47,735 nucleotides of DNA from Crocinitomicaceae bacterium (GCA_020832365.1 JAFIEX010000005.1:1-47735), one strand, 5' to 3'; numbered from the stretch's first letter, positions 8,351 through 17,972 are shown. The notes: a model not told the origin generated them from the sequence alone. Numbers and translations are program-made.

Positions 8351-8545
8351 TTAGCCGATCACTTTTACGTTCACTGCGTTTAAACCTTTTCTTCCTTGTT
8401 CAACTTCGAATTCTACTTCGTCGTTTTCACGGATTTCATCAATTAATCCATTTGCGTGTACAAAAATGTCACCGCTTTGATCGTTCTGCTTAATAAAGCC
8501 GAATCCTTTGTCGTTGTTAAAAAACTTAACTGTTCCTTGTGGCAT
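8351..8545 (-). CDS. Cold-shock domain protein (CspA family)
   Basis: A 64-residue single cold-shock domain: MPQGTVKFFNNDKGFGFIKQ contains RNP1 (KGFGFI) and DIFVHANGL contains RNP2 (DIFVH). Proteins of this size bind single-stranded nucleic acid and act as RNA chaperones in the cytoplasm. It forms a single-gene unit with its own -7 box and terminator, diverging from the RNA methyltransferase gene. Whether it is cold-induced cannot be told from the sequence; the predicted 5' leader is short (about 20 bases), unlike the long leader of E. coli cspA. Confidence 0.95.
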   Translation of the reverse strand: MPQGTVKFFNNDKGFGFIKQNDQSGDIFVHANGLIDEIRENDEVEFEVEQGRKGLNAVNVKVIG

Positions 8546-8573
8546 GCTTAAAAAATTTAAATAATATATACCA

Positions 8574-8581
8574 CAAATTTA
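8574..8581 (-). promoter_or_regulatory. -7 box of the cold-shock gene
   Basis: Minus-strand TAAATTTG is a full TAnnTTTG match, 28 bases before the start codon, giving a leader of about 20 bases. The -33 region has no exact TTTG. The rest of the divergent spacer 8582-8826 is very AT-rich and holds no further gene that I can see. Confidence 0.45.
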
Positions 8582-8826
8582 CGTCTTACTATTGGTTCCA
8601 CCTAATTTATTATCATTTATTTTTTATTTATTATTGTTTTAAAATTATTTATCTTTTTAATACACTGAAAACCAATTAATTACATTTAATATTTTTTTTG
8701 GGTTAAAATTATATCTCAGAAATTGATAGGTGAACAAAGACCCATTCATTCCTTTTTTCTTAAATTAGAGCCAAAATCCCTAAATGGAAAGGATGAAGAG
8801 GGGTAATCATTAATAAATGAAGATGC

Positions 8827-10275
8827 ATGGCATTTAAAATAACAGTTAAAACATTATTTGGATTTGAGGAAATCCTGCTAGATGAATTAAAAGAATTGGG
8901 GTACACCAATTGTGAAATACAAAATAGGGCGGTTCAATTATCTGGAAACTGGGAGGATGTTTACAGATTAAATTATCGCTGTAGACTAGCTATTTCTGTA
9001 TTGATAGAGATAGATAGCTTTTATATTCATTCGGACAAAGACCTGTATAACAAAGCTAAAAATATCCAATGGTCTAAGTATTTTGATTTAGACAAAACAT
9101 TTGCTGTGAAGGGTGCTGTATTTTCTACTTTATATAATCACACGCAATATCCTTATTTGGTTTTAAAGGATGCCATTGTAGATCATTTTTATGCTCAGCA
9201 GAAAGAGCGACCAAATGTAAACCCTAAAAATCCGCAAGTACTTTTTGACCTATATATTAAGGAGAAACTTGTAGTGATTTCTCTTAATACTAGTGGGCTA
9301 CCATTGTTTCAAAGAGGGTATCGTCAAGAAACAGGGGATGCACCAATTAATGAAGTCTTAGCCGCTGGTTTAATCAGACTGAGTGGTTGGGATCGAAAAT
9401 CTCCTTTTATAGACCCCATGTGTGGCGCTGGAACCATTGCAATTGAAGCAGCATTAATGGCGGCTGATATTCCTGCCATGATTGAAAGGCAACATTATGC
9501 GTTTAAAAACCTTAAGTCTTTTGATGCTGTTTTGTGGGATAAAGTTCAAACAGAAGGAAATAAAAGACCAATAAAGCTAGATTTTCCAATTATAGCGAAT
9601 GACGAGGATGCTGGGATGTTACAAAAGGCCAAACGAAATGCTAAGGTAGCACCAATTGGAAACATGATTCAATTTTCCGTAGGTGATTTCGAGGCGATTG
9701 ATGTCCCCAAACAACCTGGCGTTTTGATTTGTAATCCGCCTTATGGAGAGAGAATAGGAGAGGATATTGAGCAGCTCTATGAGCGATTGGGTTCTTTTTT
9801 CAAACACCAAATGACGGGCTATCAATGTCATGTTATTTCTTCTAATGAAGATGGAATGAAAAGTATTGGATTGAAACCCTCCAAAAAATGGAAGGTATAT
9901 AATGGAAAACTGGAGGCTTTTTACCGTGCCTACCATATTTTCGAAGGAAGTAAGAAAGTCAAAAATTCAAATGATCAAGTGGAAGATGTTCATGAAGATG
10001 CTCATTTAGAGGAAAAGGTAAAAATAGAGGTGACTAAATCAGCAATTAAAACACCAAAGAAAAGATCGTACAAGCTTCAAGACGATGAAGCCAAATCAGA
10101 AGCTGTCGAAACCAAAAAGCAAGAAGAGATAGAAGAGCAAGAAGCGCATGGGGATGTTTCTCAAGTTGGAGCTAGCAGCAAGGAGCAGCCAAAAGAAGCT
10201 ACTAATCAAGAAGTTAAATCTTCTGTTAGAGCCAAGGTTGATGCATTGAAAAAGTACACAAGAAGAACGGATTAG
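8827..10275 (+). CDS. THUMP-domain RNA methyltransferase (RlmL/RlmK N-terminal type)
   Basis: The N-terminal ~150 residues form the ferredoxin-like/THUMP RNA-binding region (KITVKTLFGFEEILLDELKELGY). The Rossmann methyltransferase domain follows with FIDPMCGAGTIAIEAALMA near residue 200 and the catalytic NPPYGER near 303, the N4/N2 signature of the guanine-N2 methyltransferases that act on 23S rRNA (RlmL, G2445) or tRNA. The last ~95 residues are a Lys/Glu-rich low-complexity extension not found in the core family, perhaps an RNA- or ribosome-binding tail. The ATG at 8827 is chosen because upstream ATGs at 8817 and 8823 read into a stop at 8835. The exact RNA target cannot be assigned. Confidence 0.9.
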   Translation: MAFKITVKTLFGFEEILLDELKELGYTNCEIQNRAVQLSGNWEDVYRLNYRCRLAISVLIEIDSFYIHSDKDLYNKAKNIQWSKYFDLDKTFAVKGAVFSTLYNHTQYPYLVLKDAIVDHFYAQQKERPNVNPKNPQVLFDLYIKEKLVVISLNTSGLPLFQRGYRQETGDAPINEVLAAGLIRLSGWDRKSPFIDPMCGAGTIAIEAALMAADIPAMIERQHYAFKNLKSFDAVLWDKVQTEGNKRPIKLDFPIIANDEDAGMLQKAKRNAKVAPIGNMIQFSVGDFEAIDVPKQPGVLICNPPYGERIGEDIEQLYERLGSFFKHQMTGYQCHVISSNEDGMKSIGLKPSKKWKVYNGKLEAFYRAYHIFEGSKKVKNSNDQVEDVHEDAHLEEKVKIEVTKSAIKTPKKRSYKLQDDEAKSEAVETKKQEEIEEQEAHGDVSQVGASSKEQPKEATNQEVKSSVRAKVDALKKYTRRTD

Positions 10276-10332
10276 ATCAAGTTTGCTTTTGGCTGGGAGA
10301 GCTAGAAAACACCCTTAAATGAAAACAATATA

Positions 10333-10956
10333 TTGAATTACATCGGGCACCTATATTTTTCGGGAAATGATAAACTTTTGCAATTGGCAAATTGGTATGC
10401 TGATGAAATAAAAGGAAGTAATTGGTCGCTTTATCCTGCATTTATTGTAAAAGGTGCGCAATTGCATCGAGAAATGGATGATTTTACGGATAACCATGCA
10501 GCGCTTTTGAAATTGAAAAAATCGCTTTATACCGAATTGCCTAAGGTGGCTCCTATCGCTGTTGATTTATACATTGACCATGTTTTAACCAAAAACTGGG
10601 CGCTTTTTCACCCTCAACCCTATAACGATTTTTTGGAACAGTTTTACCAATTTGCCTACCAAGAAATTAAGAGCGTGATACCTATGCCCAATGGAGAATC
10701 ATTCCGCTGGAGTAGCTCCTTTAAAGCGTTTTTGGATATTTTTTATAGTCGAAAATTTATGAATCAATACCCAGAGTTATCGGGTTTAAGAAGGGCTTCT
10801 TTTGGTTTGTCGAGGAGAATTAGTTTTCCAAATAAATTAGCAAATGCAACAGCGGTGTATTTGAAACATCAAGAAAAAGTGGATGAGCAGTGCCTAATTT
10901 TTTTAAAAGACGCGCAAAAATACTTTGGCGTGCAAAAAACAATTTTTATGGACTAA
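10333..10956 (+). CDS. ACP phosphodiesterase-like protein (DUF479/AcpH family)
   Basis: The 207-aa product opens with MNYIGHLYFSGNDKLLQLAN and continues with KGAQLHREMDDFTDNHAAL and DLYIDHVLTKNW, the histidine/aspartate pattern of the AcpH family, which removes 4'-phosphopantetheine from acyl carrier protein. It lies in the cytoplasm with no signal peptide. The start is TTG at 10333: the only nearby ATG (10319) hits a stop five codons later, and TTG puts the family's MNY motif at the N-terminus. It follows the methyltransferase after 57 bases and is probably co-transcribed. Some family members are uncharacterised, so the activity is family-based. Confidence 0.82.
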   Translation: MNYIGHLYFSGNDKLLQLANWYADEIKGSNWSLYPAFIVKGAQLHREMDDFTDNHAALLKLKKSLYTELPKVAPIAVDLYIDHVLTKNWALFHPQPYNDFLEQFYQFAYQEIKSVIPMPNGESFRWSSSFKAFLDIFYSRKFMNQYPELSGLRRASFGLSRRISFPNKLANATAVYLKHQEKVDEQCLIFLKDAQKYFGVQKTIFMD

Positions 10957-11022
10957 GCGCCTGCTTTTTGTAAAAATAATTTAATTCGCGATTATTTTTC
11001 CTTAACTTAGTCATCTATTAAG

Positions 11023-14000
11023 ATGAACATGAGATTAGTCGCTGGTTTATTACTGCTGTGTTTTTGTAGTTGGGGTGTAGCGCAAGATGTACATAATCAT
11101 GACCATTCTATTTACCATGCTTTCATTGAAAACAAAGGTCAATGGAAAGAGGATGTTTACTTCATGACTAAATTTAATGGCGGTAACTTATGGGTTGAAA
11201 AAGGTCGTTTTTTTTACCATTTTCAAGATTTTTCGGAATACCAAGCCAGCCATGCAGCGTTGAATAAAAAAGTAATTCCCGAATCATTAACTTATCAACA
11301 ACATGCACTATATACGGAGTTGATTGGTGTAAACCTGTCTAATGATGTCATCAAAAAAGAACCTACTGCTCATTATTATAACTATTTTATAGGTAATGAC
11401 CAAAGCAAATGGGTGAATGATGTCCGTGGTTATCACTCCATTACTGTTGCTAATATTTATGATCAAATCGACTTGCATTTTATTGAAAAACATGAGGAGT
11501 TAAAATACGAATACATTGTGCATTCAAATGCAGATGCCTCTGTGATTCGATGGAAATACCATCATCATGACAAATTGCAATTGAAAAAAAATGGAGATTT
11601 ATTGATTACTACACCGCTTGGTGCTTTAATAGAGCAAAAACCTTATGCTTATCAAATAATTAATGGTAAAATCATAGAAATTCCTTGTGTTTATTCACTT
11701 GAGGAGGAGTTTGTCACTTTTCAAATAGGGAATTACGATAAAGATTATACCTTGGTGATAGACCCAACCCTGGTGTTCTCTACTTTTTGCGGGGCCATTT
11801 CTGATAATTTTGGAATGACTGCAACCTATGGCTATGATGGTTCTGCCTATAATGCAGGGATGGTTTATGGGAACAATTATCCGATGCCTGACCCAAATGC
11901 ATTTGATGTGTCTTCGAATCTTACCCTTCCTAATGTAGGGGTGGTGACGACAGATGCTTTTATTTCTAAGTATTCCGCGGATGGAACAACGATGTTATGG
12001 TCTACTTTTTTTGGAGGAGGTGACAATACACAAGGTACAGAAGTACCTCACTCATTAATCTGCGATGAAGATGATAACGTTTATGTCTATGGTGTGACCT
12101 CTGCTTTAGACTTTCCTATTGTAAATGGTGTTCAGCCTAATCATGCTGGTGGTACTCCGCTTTCTATCAATTTTAATGGCACTAATTTTGGCAATGTTGG
12201 AACGGATATCTTTGTTGCGAAATTCAGCGCAAATGGGCATAATTTATTAGGCTCCACTTATGTTGGTGGTTCAGGCAATGATGGTGTCAACTACATGATA
12301 AGTGCAGGGAATTACAACAATGTGCAGGCATACGATAGTTTGTCGTTGAATTATGGAGACCAGTTTCGCGGTGAAATTATGCTGGACGCAGCAAGGAATG
12401 TAATTGTGGCATCTTGCACCAGGTCTATAGATTTTCCAACACAGCAACCATTTCAAGCCGCTAATGGTGGCCAGCAAGATGGCGTAGTTTTCAAACTTTC
12501 CTCGGATTTTAGTTCTTATATCTTTTCTTCTTATTATGGCGGAGCAGAGAATGATGCTTGTTACTCTGTGAAATTAGATGAAAATGAAAATGTAATTTTT
12601 GCTGGTGGGACTTGTTCACCGAACCTTCCTGCTGCTGCTGGTGGTTTTTGGGATAGCTATCAAGGCGGTATAGCAGACGGATTTATTGCGAAGGCAGATC
12701 CTTCTGGTCAAAATTTGTTGCAGACTACCTATGTAGGTATGAGCGATTACGATCAAATCTTCTTTGTCGAGGTGGACAGGGAAAACGAAATTTATGTGGT
12801 AGGGCAGAGCAGAGGCGGTAACTTTCCTGTTTCTCCAGGAGCATACAACAATCCGGGTTCTAGTCAGTTTTTGGCACATTTTAGCACGGATTTAACACAA
12901 ATGCTTGGTTCAACGGTTTTTGGTTCTGGAAGTCCTAATATTGATATTTCACCAGCAGCATTTTTAGTTGATATTTGTGGAAACTTATATGTTTCAGGCT
13001 GGGGAGCAAACATTTTGCAAGCTACACCGATTGGCGCAATGCCTGTTACACCCAATGCTTTTCAGTCCACAGCCCCAAATGGATTTGATTTTTACTTAAT
13101 TGTTATTGAAAGAGAATTTGGGGGGCTATTGTACGGTACGTTTATGGGAGGACCTTTGGCAAATGAACATGTAGATGGCGGAACGAGTCGATTTGATAAA
13201 AACGGAGTGGTATATCAAGCTGTTTGCGCAGGCTGTGGAGGTCATTCTGATTTCCCAACTACTCCGGGTGCATGGTCTGCGAATAACTTGGCATCGAATT
13301 GTAATTCTTTAGTTTTTAAGTTTGACTTTAACCTTATTCCAGTTGCTGAGTTTTCGGTAGATAACAATATTGGTTGCGCGCCCTTTGAAGTGACTTTTGA
13401 AAATAATTCTTCGCAATCAGATGGTTATATTTGGGATTTTGGAGATGGAAATTTAGACAGCACTACTTTTGAACCGACCATTATATATACAGTACCTGGA
13501 ATTTATGAGGTGTTTTTGTATGTAACAGATTCTATTTGCTTAATTACAGATACGGCAATGATTACCATTACTGTAACACCGGAATTAATTTTAGATAGTA
13601 TTCCGCCCATTGAACAATGCGAACCAGGCGTCATTTCTTTAGAAGCTAATAGTTTCGGTACAGCGACACAATTTGTGTGGTCTTCCAATGCGCAACTTTC
13701 CGACACTTTGAATACAAGTATCAGTGACTCAACACTAAACCAATTTATAGCTGATGAAGGTTACCTATACATTCAATTAAGTAATCCCGGATGCGAAAAA
13801 CTGGACAGTGTCTGGGTTGGTTTCACAAGTGCGGCATTATCACTTTCTGGAGATAGCACCATTTGTTTGGGAGAGACGGCCACGATTTTAGCTGAATCTG
13901 TTGATGATGGGATTACATTTAGTAATTTTCAATGGTCACCGGCAGGCATCATTCAATCAGGACAAGGAACTGAGGAGGTTACAGTTCTCCCTAATGGCAC

Positions 14001-14610
14001 CCAATTTATTGTTGTAACAGCAGAAGCAAGCAATGGCTGTATTGTCACAGACTCTATCTTAGTTCAAGTTAGTGATATAGATGCAACGCTAGTATCAGCA
14101 ACAGCATCAGAAACAGATGTGCCACAAGGAAGTATAGTGACTTTAACTGCTCAGCCATCGGGATACACTTATACATGGCTTCCAGCTGCCAATTTAACTG
14201 AGCCCAATAGCCAAATCACGGATGCATTGGTGAATGAAACAACCACGTTCATTGTAATCATATCAGATGGCATTTGCGATAGAGCAGCTCAAGTGGAAGT
14301 CAGGTCTTTTGAGTTTATTTGCGACGAGCCATTCATTTTTGTACCTAATGCATTTACGCCTAATGGTGATGGTAACAACGATATTTTATTCGCTAAAACT
14401 ACCTTATTAGACGAAACTCAAGCTTTTATTTTCCGTATTTTCAATCGTTGGGGAGAAAAAGTTTTTGAAACCAATGACATTGGTACTGGATGGGATGGAA
14501 CATGGCGAGGAAAACTTTCTGATCCAGATGTATATGATTATTACTTGGAAGGCTTTTGCATTGATGGTCAAAATTTCTTAATTCAAGGTAATGTCACATT
14601 AATTCGATGA
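11023..14610 (+). CDS. Large secreted beta-propeller/PKD protein with type B T9SS sorting domain
   Basis: This 1195-aa protein begins with a signal peptide (MNMRLVAGLLLLCFCSWGVAQ). Next comes the module starting IENKGQWKEDVYF (about 30-250), often found before SBBP-type propellers, then propeller repeats with recurring 'FSTFFGG / YGGAENDA' strands (about 250-770). A PKD domain at about 775-850 contains YIWDFGDGN, two Ig-like regions follow, and the C-terminal ~90 residues carry FVPNAFTPNGDGNNDILF ... FNRWGEKVFE ... GWDGTWRG. That tail is the gliding-motility-associated type B sorting domain that directs export by T9SS. The PorP/SprF gene starts inside its stop codon (ATGA), as is usual for type B cargo. 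A role in surface adhesion or gliding is likely but not shown. Confidence 0.93.
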   Translation: MNMRLVAGLLLLCFCSWGVAQDVHNHDHSIYHAFIENKGQWKEDVYFMTKFNGGNLWVEKGRFFYHFQDFSEYQASHAALNKKVIPESLTYQQHALYTELIGVNLSNDVIKKEPTAHYYNYFIGNDQSKWVNDVRGYHSITVANIYDQIDLHFIEKHEELKYEYIVHSNADASVIRWKYHHHDKLQLKKNGDLLITTPLGALIEQKPYAYQIINGKIIEIPCVYSLEEEFVTFQIGNYDKDYTLVIDPTLVFSTFCGAISDNFGMTATYGYDGSAYNAGMVYGNNYPMPDPNAFDVSSNLTLPNVGVVTTDAFISKYSADGTTMLWSTFFGGGDNTQGTEVPHSLICDEDDNVYVYGVTSALDFPIVNGVQPNHAGGTPLSINFNGTNFGNVGTDIFVAKFSANGHNLLGSTYVGGSGNDGVNYMISAGNYNNVQAYDSLSLNYGDQFRGEIMLDAARNVIVASCTRSIDFPTQQPFQAANGGQQDGVVFKLSSDFSSYIFSSYYGGAENDACYSVKLDENENVIFAGGTCSPNLPAAAGGFWDSYQGGIADGFIAKADPSGQNLLQTTYVGMSDYDQIFFVEVDRENEIYVVGQSRGGNFPVSPGAYNNPGSSQFLAHFSTDLTQMLGSTVFGSGSPNIDISPAAFLVDICGNLYVSGWGANILQATPIGAMPVTPNAFQSTAPNGFDFYLIVIEREFGGLLYGTFMGGPLANEHVDGGTSRFDKNGVVYQAVCAGCGGHSDFPTTPGAWSANNLASNCNSLVFKFDFNLIPVAEFSVDNNIGCAPFEVTFENNSSQSDGYIWDFGDGNLDSTTFEPTIIYTVPGIYEVFLYVTDSICLITDTAMITITVTPELILDSIPPIEQCEPGVISLEANSFGTATQFVWSSNAQLSDTLNTSISDSTLNQFIADEGYLYIQLSNPGCEKLDSVWVGFTSAALSLSGDSTICLGETATILAESVDDGITFSNFQWSPAGIIQSGQGTEEVTVLPNGTQFIVVTAEASNGCIVTDSILVQVSDIDATLVSATASETDVPQGSIVTLTAQPSGYTYTWLPAANLTEPNSQITDALVNETTTFIVIISDGICDRAAQVEVRSFEFICDEPFIFVPNAFTPNGDGNNDILFAKTTLLDETQAFIFRIFNRWGEKVFETNDIGTGWDGTWRGKLSDPDVYDYYLEGFCIDGQNFLIQGNVTLIR

Positions 14611-15611
14611 AAAAACTACTGACTTATATCGCCTTTTTTATACTGATTAAGTCTTTCTTTGCGCAAGATATTCATTGGTCGCAGTTTGATTTTAACCCTG
14701 TTTTTCAAAATCCAGCAAATGTTGGTCAATTTGACAATGGCGATTGGCGTTTTCATGCTAATTACAGAGATCAGTGGCGAAGTGTTACTGTCCCATTTCA
14801 AACATTTAATTTATCTGCCGATGCTAAAAGCGTATTGCATGAAGACTTGAGTTTAGGTGCTTATTTTTTCCATGATGTGGCAGGGGATGGTAGGTTCCGA
14901 ACAATAGAATTGCAGCCCTCTTTTTCTTGGCTTTGGCGACTTTCTAATGACTCCATGCATGTTTTGAGAACTGGCGCTCAGTTTGGAATCAATTACAGGC
15001 AATTTGACCCTACGCAATTTACTTTCAATAGTCAATGGAATGGTGCTTTTTTTGACCCTAGCTTGCCAACTAATGAAATGTTTTTATCTGAAAACGTTTT
15101 CAATCTGAGTGCTGGTGTTGGGGTCAACTATGAGTATTTTCAATCCAGAAGAGCTCGTTTTACAGTTGGAACTGGACTCTTTAATATCATGCGCCCAAAT
15201 CAAGGTTTTTTTGTAGAAGATATACCGAGGGAGTTGCGATGGAATTTATATGGCAGGGGACAGTATAAAATAGATTTAGATTGGGACATTTTACCGTCTT
15301 TTCAGGTAAATATCCAAGATTCCCACAGAGAGTTTATAGTAGGTTCGCAGGTCAGGTATATTTTGATAGACAGAATGGGAGAGTATCGGGCACTTTTTGG
15401 TGGACTGTACCATAGAGTAGGCGATGCATTTTACGTTATGGGTGGAATGGAGTGGCAAAATTGGTGGGCTGGAATTTCTTACGATGTGAATGTTTCAAGT
15501 TTAGCTGTTGCATCAAGAGGAAGAGGAGGCATAGAATTTAGCTTGCGTTATGTGATTAATCAAATCAAACCAAAAAACACGATTTATAGGGTATGTCCGG
15601 ATTATATATAA
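14607..15611 (+). CDS. PorP/SprF family outer-membrane protein, T9SS partner
   Basis: This 334-aa protein has a signal peptide (MKKLLTYIAFFILIKSFFAQ) directly followed by DIHWSQFDFNPVFQNPANVGQF. The 'hWSQf...p.fqNPAntG' opening is diagnostic of the PorP/SprF family, predicted outer-membrane beta barrels. SprF is needed for secretion and anchoring of the type B cargo SprB in Flavobacterium johnsoniae. Alternating aromatic strands run to the end. It overlaps the upstream cargo gene by four bases (ATGA), so it is probably dedicated to that cargo. The C-terminus NTIYRVCPDYI does not end in the classic barrel Phe, but this is common for the family. Confidence 0.92.
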   Translation: MKKLLTYIAFFILIKSFFAQDIHWSQFDFNPVFQNPANVGQFDNGDWRFHANYRDQWRSVTVPFQTFNLSADAKSVLHEDLSLGAYFFHDVAGDGRFRTIELQPSFSWLWRLSNDSMHVLRTGAQFGINYRQFDPTQFTFNSQWNGAFFDPSLPTNEMFLSENVFNLSAGVGVNYEYFQSRRARFTVGTGLFNIMRPNQGFFVEDIPRELRWNLYGRGQYKIDLDWDILPSFQVNIQDSHREFIVGSQVRYILIDRMGEYRALFGGLYHRVGDAFYVMGGMEWQNWWAGISYDVNVSSLAVASRGRGGIEFSLRYVINQIKPKNTIYRVCPDYI

Positions 15612-15622
15612 GGAAGGTATTA

Positions 15623-17905
15623 ATGAAAACCAGCAAATTAAAGTCAATCATTATGGGTTGTTTACTCGCTTTTTTTGTATTTCAATCCAACTCGATTAAC
15701 GCGCAGGGCGATTTAAAAAAATTCTTGGAAATTGCAGAAGAAAAAAAACAGAAAGGGGACTTTATTCACGCCCTCAATTATTACGACAAGGCCATGCAAA
15801 TTGACTCTAATGCAATACACGTATTGTGGAATTATGCAGAAGTTTTAAGGGCTTACAAAGACTATAGGAAAGCAGAGTATTACTACAAAAAAGTTTTCGA
15901 AAGAGAAGGAGCGGAGTTGTTTCCTGCAAGTTTACTCTATTTAGGATTGATGCAAAAACACAATTCGAAATACGACGATGCCATAGCGACTTTCAAAAAA
16001 GCAAAGAAAGTATATCGTAAAGATCCAAGGGGCTATTTGGCTGAAAAATCAAGGCAAGAATTACAAGCTTGTCTGTGGGCCAAATCACAGTTAATTGATA
16101 CTGCAAATATGGTAATGCACAATTTACCTGAAAGTATTAATTCCAAAGACGCAGAGTTTCCGCATGCTTTGACAAGGGAACGTTTGTATTTTTCATCCAT
16201 GCGTGGTGATTCTATCGGGGGCAGTGAGGAAGTTTACGCTGAAGATTACCAAACAAATATTTTTCATGCATATTTTGACGATGGTGCATGGGGTGAGGTG
16301 GATAGGGTAGCTTCGCTGAATTTTAAATCTTTTTCTACAGGCAATGGAACTTTCAGTTTGGATAATAAACGCTTTTATTTTAGTCGTTGTATCAATCAAA
16401 ACAACCAAACAACTTGTAAAATAATGGTTGCTAAACACGATAATGGTACTTTTTCAAAAGTAGATGAGTTGGGAGAAATAATAAATGAGCCTGGGGCCAA
16501 CACGACAATGCCATTCATCGGGGAATGGGAAGGTCAAGAGGTGTTGTTTTTCGCCTCAGATAGAGCTGGAGGCAAGGGAGGTCTTGATATTTGGTACAGC
16601 TTTATTTCAAATGGAAATCAATTTAAAAAACCACAGAATTTAAAGCGCATCAACACCATTGAAAATGACGTTACCCCTTTTTGGGATAGCGAAAATCAAA
16701 CAGTTTACTTTAGTAGTACTTGGCACTATGGTTTTGGTGGCTATGATATTTTTAAGTCACAATTTGCTAACAACCAATTTGAACCACCTGAAAACTTAGG
16801 GATTCCTTTTAATAGTCCTGCCAATGATACTTATTATTTCCATACTTTATCGCAAGACACTAGTGTTTGGAGCTCAAATAGATTAGGTGTGAATTATAGC
16901 AAAAATCCAACTTGTTGTAATGATATTTTTATGGCCTCTCCACCGCTTCCTCCACCACCACCAACAATTGCAGAATCTTTAGAAGAACTCAACAAAAGAT
17001 TGCCAGTTACGCTTTATTTTCACAATGATATTCCAAATCCGCGCTCAAGAGACACGACTACAAAGGTCAACTACTTAAACAGTTACAAAGAATACATCGC
17101 CATGTTGGATAAATATCAAAAAGAGTATGCTAAAGGTTTAAGAGGTTCAAAAGCTGAGGACGCCAAAGATGACATCGAAGACTTCTTTATTGAGTACGTG
17201 CAACAAGGCGTTGAAAATTTATTCCTTTTTCGAGATTTATTGTTGGATGAATTGCAACGTGGCAGACAAATTGAGCTAACCGTGAAGGGATTTGCAAGTC
17301 CTTTGGCACAATCGGATTACAATGTCAATTTAACGAAACGTCGAATTGCTTCCCTTCGAAATTATTTGATGGAATACAACAATGGTGTTTTTTTGCCTTA
17401 CTTTAAAGGAACTGCGCAAAGTGGCGGTAAGCTTTGGATTCAAGCCGTTCCATTTGGTGAATATACTGCTGATGCATTTGTGAGCGACAATCCGAATGAT
17501 GTGCAAAACTCTATTTACTCCCGTGCTGCGGCAATGGAAAGAAAAATTGAAATTCAAAGCGTCACGATTCATAAACAAGAGGATGCGCAGAAAATCGCCT
17601 TGATGGCTACCCCCCCGATCATCAATATTGGAACTGTAAAAAGGGGAGAGGTCATCACTGGTAAATTTGTTGTTCGGAATACTGGTGACACAGCTTTAGA
17701 TTTGCGAACAGAAATTCCATGCGATTGTAATACCGTTAAGTTGTATAAGTCAAAATTAGCTCCAGATGAAAGCACAGCAGTGGAAGTTACTTTTGATACT
17801 GCTCAATACGAAGGGAAAGAAGTGAAGTCAGTGTATATCCATTTTCACGAAAATCAAGCTCCATTGCGCTTGGTCATTACTACTGAAATTCTTTCTGGAG
17901 AATAA
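15623..17905 (+). CDS. TPR / propeller / OmpA-like protein fused to DUF1573
   Basis: From the ATG at 15623 (chosen because MKTSKLKSIIMGCLLAFFVF is a signal peptide; an ATG at 15593 would overlap the PorP gene) the protein has 760 aa. TPR-like helices occupy 25-155, a PD40/WD40-like propeller 170-445 (NTTMPFIGEWEGQEVLFFAS, DVTPFWDSENQTVYFSST), a proline hinge PPLPPPPPT follows, then an OmpA-like peptidoglycan-binding domain at about 460-650 (KGFASPLAQSDYNVNLTKRR). A C-terminal DUF1573 domain (665-758) contains VRNTGDTALDLRTEIPCDCN. The first three parts match the PorE-like peptidoglycan-linked proteins that accompany PorP/SprF; the DUF1573 end is unusual. The gene follows PorP/SprF by 11 bases. 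A run of seven C at 17610-17616 sits exactly at the OmpA/DUF1573 boundary. Confidence 0.9.
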   Translation: MKTSKLKSIIMGCLLAFFVFQSNSINAQGDLKKFLEIAEEKKQKGDFIHALNYYDKAMQIDSNAIHVLWNYAEVLRAYKDYRKAEYYYKKVFEREGAELFPASLLYLGLMQKHNSKYDDAIATFKKAKKVYRKDPRGYLAEKSRQELQACLWAKSQLIDTANMVMHNLPESINSKDAEFPHALTRERLYFSSMRGDSIGGSEEVYAEDYQTNIFHAYFDDGAWGEVDRVASLNFKSFSTGNGTFSLDNKRFYFSRCINQNNQTTCKIMVAKHDNGTFSKVDELGEIINEPGANTTMPFIGEWEGQEVLFFASDRAGGKGGLDIWYSFISNGNQFKKPQNLKRINTIENDVTPFWDSENQTVYFSSTWHYGFGGYDIFKSQFANNQFEPPENLGIPFNSPANDTYYFHTLSQDTSVWSSNRLGVNYSKNPTCCNDIFMASPPLPPPPPTIAESLEELNKRLPVTLYFHNDIPNPRSRDTTTKVNYLNSYKEYIAMLDKYQKEYAKGLRGSKAEDAKDDIEDFFIEYVQQGVENLFLFRDLLLDELQRGRQIELTVKGFASPLAQSDYNVNLTKRRIASLRNYLMEYNNGVFLPYFKGTAQSGGKLWIQAVPFGEYTADAFVSDNPNDVQNSIYSRAAAMERKIEIQSVTIHKQEDAQKIALMATPPIINIGTVKRGEVITGKFVVRNTGDTALDLRTEIPCDCNTVKLYKSKLAPDESTAVEVTFDTAQYEGKEVKSVYIHFHENQAPLRLVITTEILSGE

Positions 17906-17972
17906 TTAATAGTATTATGAACCAGAAATTGCTATAGGAAAGTGTTTTTAATTCTTCGATTTCTTTGGAATG

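Noticed and set aside
8582-8826. AT-rich divergent spacer considered for a small gene or RNA
   Set aside because: No convincing start, promoter-terminator pair or conserved-looking structure was seen.
10972-10999. AAAAATAAT / ATTATTTTT inverted repeat after the AcpH-like gene
   Set aside because: A pure A/T stem in an AT-rich spacer is weak and not followed by a T tract.
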